From Gaiellasilicea sp035556515 (GTDB lineage: Bacteria > Actinomycetota > Thermoleophilia > Gaiellales > Gaiellaceae): a stretch of 22,595 nt of DNA. The stretch covers positions 1 to 22,595 of the forward strand of contig DATMEO010000074.1 of NCBI GenBank assembly GCA_035556515.1, written 5' to 3'. Shown one piece after another: positions 20,601 to 22,595 of the stretch (position 1 is the stretch's first letter; every line of letters starts with the position of its first letter). Under the pieces are notes generated by a model, which was not told the DNA's origin, did not search any database, and was given only the letters and a program-made list of their open reading frames with translations. A program made the position numbers and the translations under genes.

Positions 20601-22595
20601 TCGCCGTACGGATCGTCGGAGAGGAAGTAACTGAGCCGGAGCGTCGTCGAGAGCTCGGTCGTCCGGTCGAACGTCTCGGCGTAGCCGTCCTCGTTGGCGA
20701 CGGTCGTGCGGTCCTCGAGCCGCGCCGCCGGGATGACCTCGTCCCCACCGAGGAGAACGATGTTCTGGACGGTCGAGTTCGACCCGGCGTCGACGTGCGC
20801 CGCGCGGAACGCGTCGATCGCGAGCCCGATCTCACGCATCACGGCATTTCCGCGAGTCACCTCGGTCGGGCAGGCGTTCCAGCTCGCGACGGCGCCCTGG
20901 ACATCCGGGTCGGCATCCACCTGCAGGATCGCGCTGGGGTGGCCGTCGGTCGCCATCGCGGCCATCAGCCCGTCAAGCCCCGTGAGCGCCGACGCGACGG
21001 CGGTAGCTCCGTGGACGCGCTCCCACTGCGCCTTGTTGACGACGAAGACCGTGTCGACGGCCGCGGGCACGATTCCGCGGGTGAGCGAGGTCGCGTTGGT
21101 GCCGCCGTTCGGGAACGACCGCGGCTGGCACGCAGGCAGGTCGACGGGTGCGCGCTGCTCGGTCCGGAGCATGTACGGCTCCGGCGAGCCGACGCCGTTG
21201 AACCCCGTCACCTGGATCACGTAGTTCCCGGGCGTGCCGTCGGAGACGACCATGACGGCGTCGTCTTCGGTGCCGCGGAGCGTCGAGACGCCGAGGATCG
21301 GGAGGTTCGCGAGCGCGAGATCGGAGAGGGTCTCCTGCTCGAGCGCGTCCGACTCGCTCGTCAGCTTCAGCCCGTCGTCGTCGAGCGGCTGGCCGTCGAG
21401 CGGCTCGGTTCCCGGGCGCTCGTCCCGGAGCACCTGGCCGTTGGGCCCGTAGACGACCATGTCGAGGTCGACCGGCAGGTGGCTGAGATTGAACGTGACG
21501 CGCGTCCCCGGCACGCTCGGAACCGGATACGTGAAGTTGTCGACGTCGTCTGAACCGGTGACATAGGAGAGGTAGAAAGAGGACGTGACCATGCCCGTCA
21601 GCGGGCCGACCGGATTGTCGTTTGCCTCGAAGGTGTCCCCGACGGTGACCGTCGCCGGGGCGAGCCCCGCAACGGGCAGCGCGTTGGTCGCGTCCGCCTC
21701 GACCGTCGCCTGCGCCGGTCCGAGTGTCGACCCCGGGCGCGCATCGAATGTCAGCCGGTAGCGCGGCCCGACGGTCAGCGGGAGCGTCCACGTGAGGACG
21801 CGGCCGGCGATTTCCGGATTTGCGACCGGGTTCGGAGGCGCGGGTCCGGCGCTGTCTCCGTCGAGAGCGGATGAGCCGGGCACGTACGCGAAGCCGTCCG
21901 GAAGCGTGGCCACGACGACGGTCGAGTTAGCCGCGCCGACGCCGGCCGGCGAGTCCGGCGTCAGCTCCACCTCGACGGCATAGTGGGCCGTACCGGCATC
22001 TGCGGCGATCGTGTTGACGTTCGCCGCATCGAGGTTGAGCCGCTCCCAGCCGAGCGAGCTCTCGGCCAGGAAGGCGGCGAGTAGGTCGGCGAAGGTCAAC
22101 TCGTTGTCGGGGATCAGCAGGAGTGTCTCGACGAGCTGTCGCACGGTGTAGTCCTCGAGCGTCGGCTCGGCGACCCAGAGCAGCACGTCGGCGAACGTGA
22201 CGGTGCCGAGCGCGGCCGCGCCTGCGGCACGCATGAGATCCTCGAGCGTCAGATTCGGCCGCAGCTGACCCAGATGCTCCCGGAGCACACCGGCAGTGGG
22301 ACAGGTGGGCGTGCACGTGAAGAGCGTCGAGATCGACCCGAGCGGAATCGAGCCGAGCGGGATCGAGCCGAGCGGCGACTGCGCCAGGTCGATCGAGCCG
22401 AGCGGGATCGAGCCCAGCGGGATCGAGCCGAGCGGAATCGAGCCAAGCGGAATCGAGCCCAGCGGAATCGAGCCGAGCGGCGAGAACTCGATGTCGATCG
22501 AGCCGAGCGGGATCGAGCCGAGCGGAATCGAGCCGAGCGGAATCGAGCCCAGCGGAATCGAGCCCAGCGGGATCGAGCCCAGCGGCACCCCGCGG
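17624..22595 (-). CDS. Giant exported multidomain protein: PLGSI array, gingipain-like protease domain, TolB-type propeller (5' end missing)
   Basis: At least 1654 aa; the frame runs off the right edge and no convincing start is seen (the GTG at 22588 lacks a ribosome site). Numbering is from that GTG. Residues 2-86 are pentapeptide repeats P-L-G-S-I. After a helical stretch come a DUF11-like beta domain (about 200-300) and a pre-peptidase C-terminal-like domain (about 320-485). A clan CD, gingipain C25-like protease domain spans about 515-918, with His772 in I-N-G-H-A-D and Cys813 in F-S-M-G-C-H-A-G, 41 residues apart in the usual His-then-Cys order. An Ala/Ser/Glu-rich linker (918-960), an unassigned beta-rich domain, two Ig-like domains (about 1230-1385) and six TolB/PD40 propeller repeats (1388-1654; x-I-Y-x-M-N-A-D-G-S, W-S-P-D-G-T-K-I-A-F-S-S-T-R) follow. 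The signal peptide is presumably upstream. It looks like a surface or secreted protease whose propeller binds a partner. It ends exactly at the W of the last repeat. Confidence 0.8.
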   Translation of the reverse strand, partial: RGVPLGSIPLGSIPLGSIPLGSIPLGSIPLGSIDIEFSPLGSIPLGSIPLGSIPLGSIPLGSIPLGSIDLAQSPLGSIPLGSIPLGSISTLFTCTPTCPTAGVLREHLGQLRPNLTLEDLMRAAGAAALGTVTFADVLLWVAEPTLEDYTVRQLVETLLLIPDNELTFADLLAAFLAESSLGWERLNLDAANVNTIAADAGTAHYAVEVELTPDSPAGVGAANSTVVVATLPDGFAYVPGSSALDGDSAGPAPPNPVANPEIAGRVLTWTLPLTVGPRYRLTFDARPGSTLGPAQATVEADATNALPVAGLAPATVTVGDTFEANDNPVGPLTGMVTSSFYLSYVTGSDDVDNFTYPVPSVPGTRVTFNLSHLPVDLDMVVYGPNGQVLRDERPGTEPLDGQPLDDDGLKLTSESDALEQETLSDLALANLPILGVSTLRGTEDDAVMVVSDGTPGNYVIQVTGFNGVGSPEPYMLRTEQRAPVDLPACQPRSFPNGGTNATSLTRGIVPAAVDTVFVVNKAQWERVHGATAVASALTGLDGLMAAMATDGHPSAILQVDADPDVQGAVASWNACPTEVTRGNAVMREIGLAIDAFRAAHVDAGSNSTVQNIVLLGGDEVIPAARLEDRTTVANEDGYAETFDRTTELSTTLRLSYFLSDDPYGDVDPSPFFDRQLHIPDVPVGRLPTSPDAAVQAVARFTAFDGRLAPATAVTTGYDFLKDGAEQVDAALRALPGVLGANPPGLIGDNWARAELLGALLPGGFPRDISSINGHADHRGLQPAAGAELLEISDLPSLTGGATEAYDGKLVFSMGCHAGLSVSDVFVVSPLGTADWPQAYTQRGGIYAASSGFAYGDGKLVAYSEDLHRRFAENLGGFADPGDLTIGQAMVLAKQDYFGELGIVGVYDEKAASEFTLYGLPMWQVGGPAAAAASAASESAAEPAAATADAAVIQSAPTAQELVVEPATGLPAEQLTTDWTPPAPTPIPGVGSYVVGQDGVQVTHFRPVEPKTVLPVTVPSAHGALITELSSSSITPFDPYFARPIVDSTELEPLVDWDRLVHPAKLQTVTTSKLGNTKRHRLVLATGQFNGPQGGGEAGTQRLFPHIQALVFSAPSNDYAKPILGRIIATGVGASVAFSVETHDRAPNGANDVVRVRVGYLDQPDSGTTRAWKFVDLVRTPSTDRWSGAGPLVSPTAQFQYFVQAVDRAGNVAVSTNKGVYYEEATTAPPSDGGLSIDAPAAPPSGWFGGDVSVTLRVSGEPATEADGLQVDVDGKGFEPYAGPVTVTGDGPHTITARAPDGREVATTILIDTGPPQIVIASPAEGTQILQGQPLTADYACLDAGAGVEPSACTGPVADGAAIDTSTVGSKTFTVTAQDRLGKSATRTVSYTVGRPSILFASSRTGFGDIYSVQESGGAVVRLTAHSAIDAEPALTADGSKIAFTSTRNGNIEIYSMNADGSNVRRLTTHSAIDSSPVWSPDGTKIAFSSTRTGNGDIYVMNADGTGVVRLTTHSGADLMPAWSPNGAKIAFSSTRTGNGDIYVMNPNGSAQTRLTTNSAIDSEPDWSPDGTKIAFSTNRHGFTNFEIYAMNANGSSQTRLTSNGALDNTPSWSPDGGKLVFSSTRDRNFELYVINANGSSPTRVTNHPAIDATPDW
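22331..22585 (-). repeat. 15-bp tandem array encoding P-L-G-S-I pentapeptides
   Basis: Seventeen consecutive 15-bp units: six PLGSI, one DIEFS, six PLGSI, one DLAQS and three PLGSI, counted from the N-terminal side. Every seventh unit in this stretch is a D-(I/L)-x-x-S variant, giving a 105-bp higher-order period. The array may continue beyond the right edge. It resembles pentapeptide-repeat beta-helices only loosely, because the usual A-(D/N)-L-x-x consensus is absent. Confidence 0.85.

Noticed and set aside
22331..22585. CRISPR-like appearance of the short tandem repeats
   Set aside because: The units are contiguous 15-mers with no unique spacers and are in frame with a protein.

Overview
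The window is GC-rich throughout and carries 16 protein genes on both strands. They are tightly packed and alternate in direction. No rRNA, tRNA, CRISPR array, insertion sequence or prophage was seen. Codon usage, a SigB/SigF-type sigma factor, SpoIID-domain and RTX-type secreted proteins, many apparently leaderless genes and a full set of acyl-CoA/biotin-carboxylase enzymes point to a high-GC actinobacterium. A member of the Thermoleophilia (Gaiellales/Solirubrobacterales-like) is my best guess, by inference only. Fourteen of the 16 genes end in TAG, two in TGA and none in TAA.

Left region (1-5944). Two minus-strand genes encode exported repeat proteins. One has 1035 aa and twelve ~75-95-residue repeats. 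The other has 496 aa, a C-terminal membrane anchor and a mirror-symmetric core with two Trp/Asn motifs. Both carry the same N-x-N-x-(S/P)-V-R-V-x-S-x-G-D-x-G motif, so they look like partners in one surface structure. Divergent from them lie a small sigma factor lacking region 3 and a ribbon-helix-helix protein with a C-terminal membrane helix. The repeat-protein promoter has a SigB/SigF-like GGGTAT -10 element.

Middle region (5941-15510). Single plus-strand genes for acyl-CoA metabolism (a LiuC-like enoyl-CoA hydratase, a biotin carboxylase/BCCP subunit and an acyl-CoA dehydrogenase) alternate with minus-strand groups. Those groups are a DapA-family aldolase/deaminase coupled to a DAO-family FAD oxidoreductase, with an upstream RTX-repeat protein; a SpoIID-domain protein with a secreted TIM-barrel glycosidase; and an SCP2-like protein with a DUF2269-type membrane protein. 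All four convergent gene pairs in the window end within 3 nt of each other or overlap through a CTAG that supplies both stops. The biotin carboxylase gene contains a perfect 25-bp, AT-rich palindrome.

Right region (15507-22595). A polytopic membrane protein carries degenerate GGDEF and HD-GYP domains and probably senses or binds c-di-GMP rather than making or degrading it. Upstream of it is a giant exported protein, cut off at its 5' end by the window edge. It combines a PLGSI pentapeptide array, DUF11-like and pre-peptidase domains, a gingipain-like (clan CD) protease domain with a His-Cys pair, Ig-like domains and a C-terminal TolB-type beta-propeller.

All assignments rest on reading motifs by eye. 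No homology search was run.
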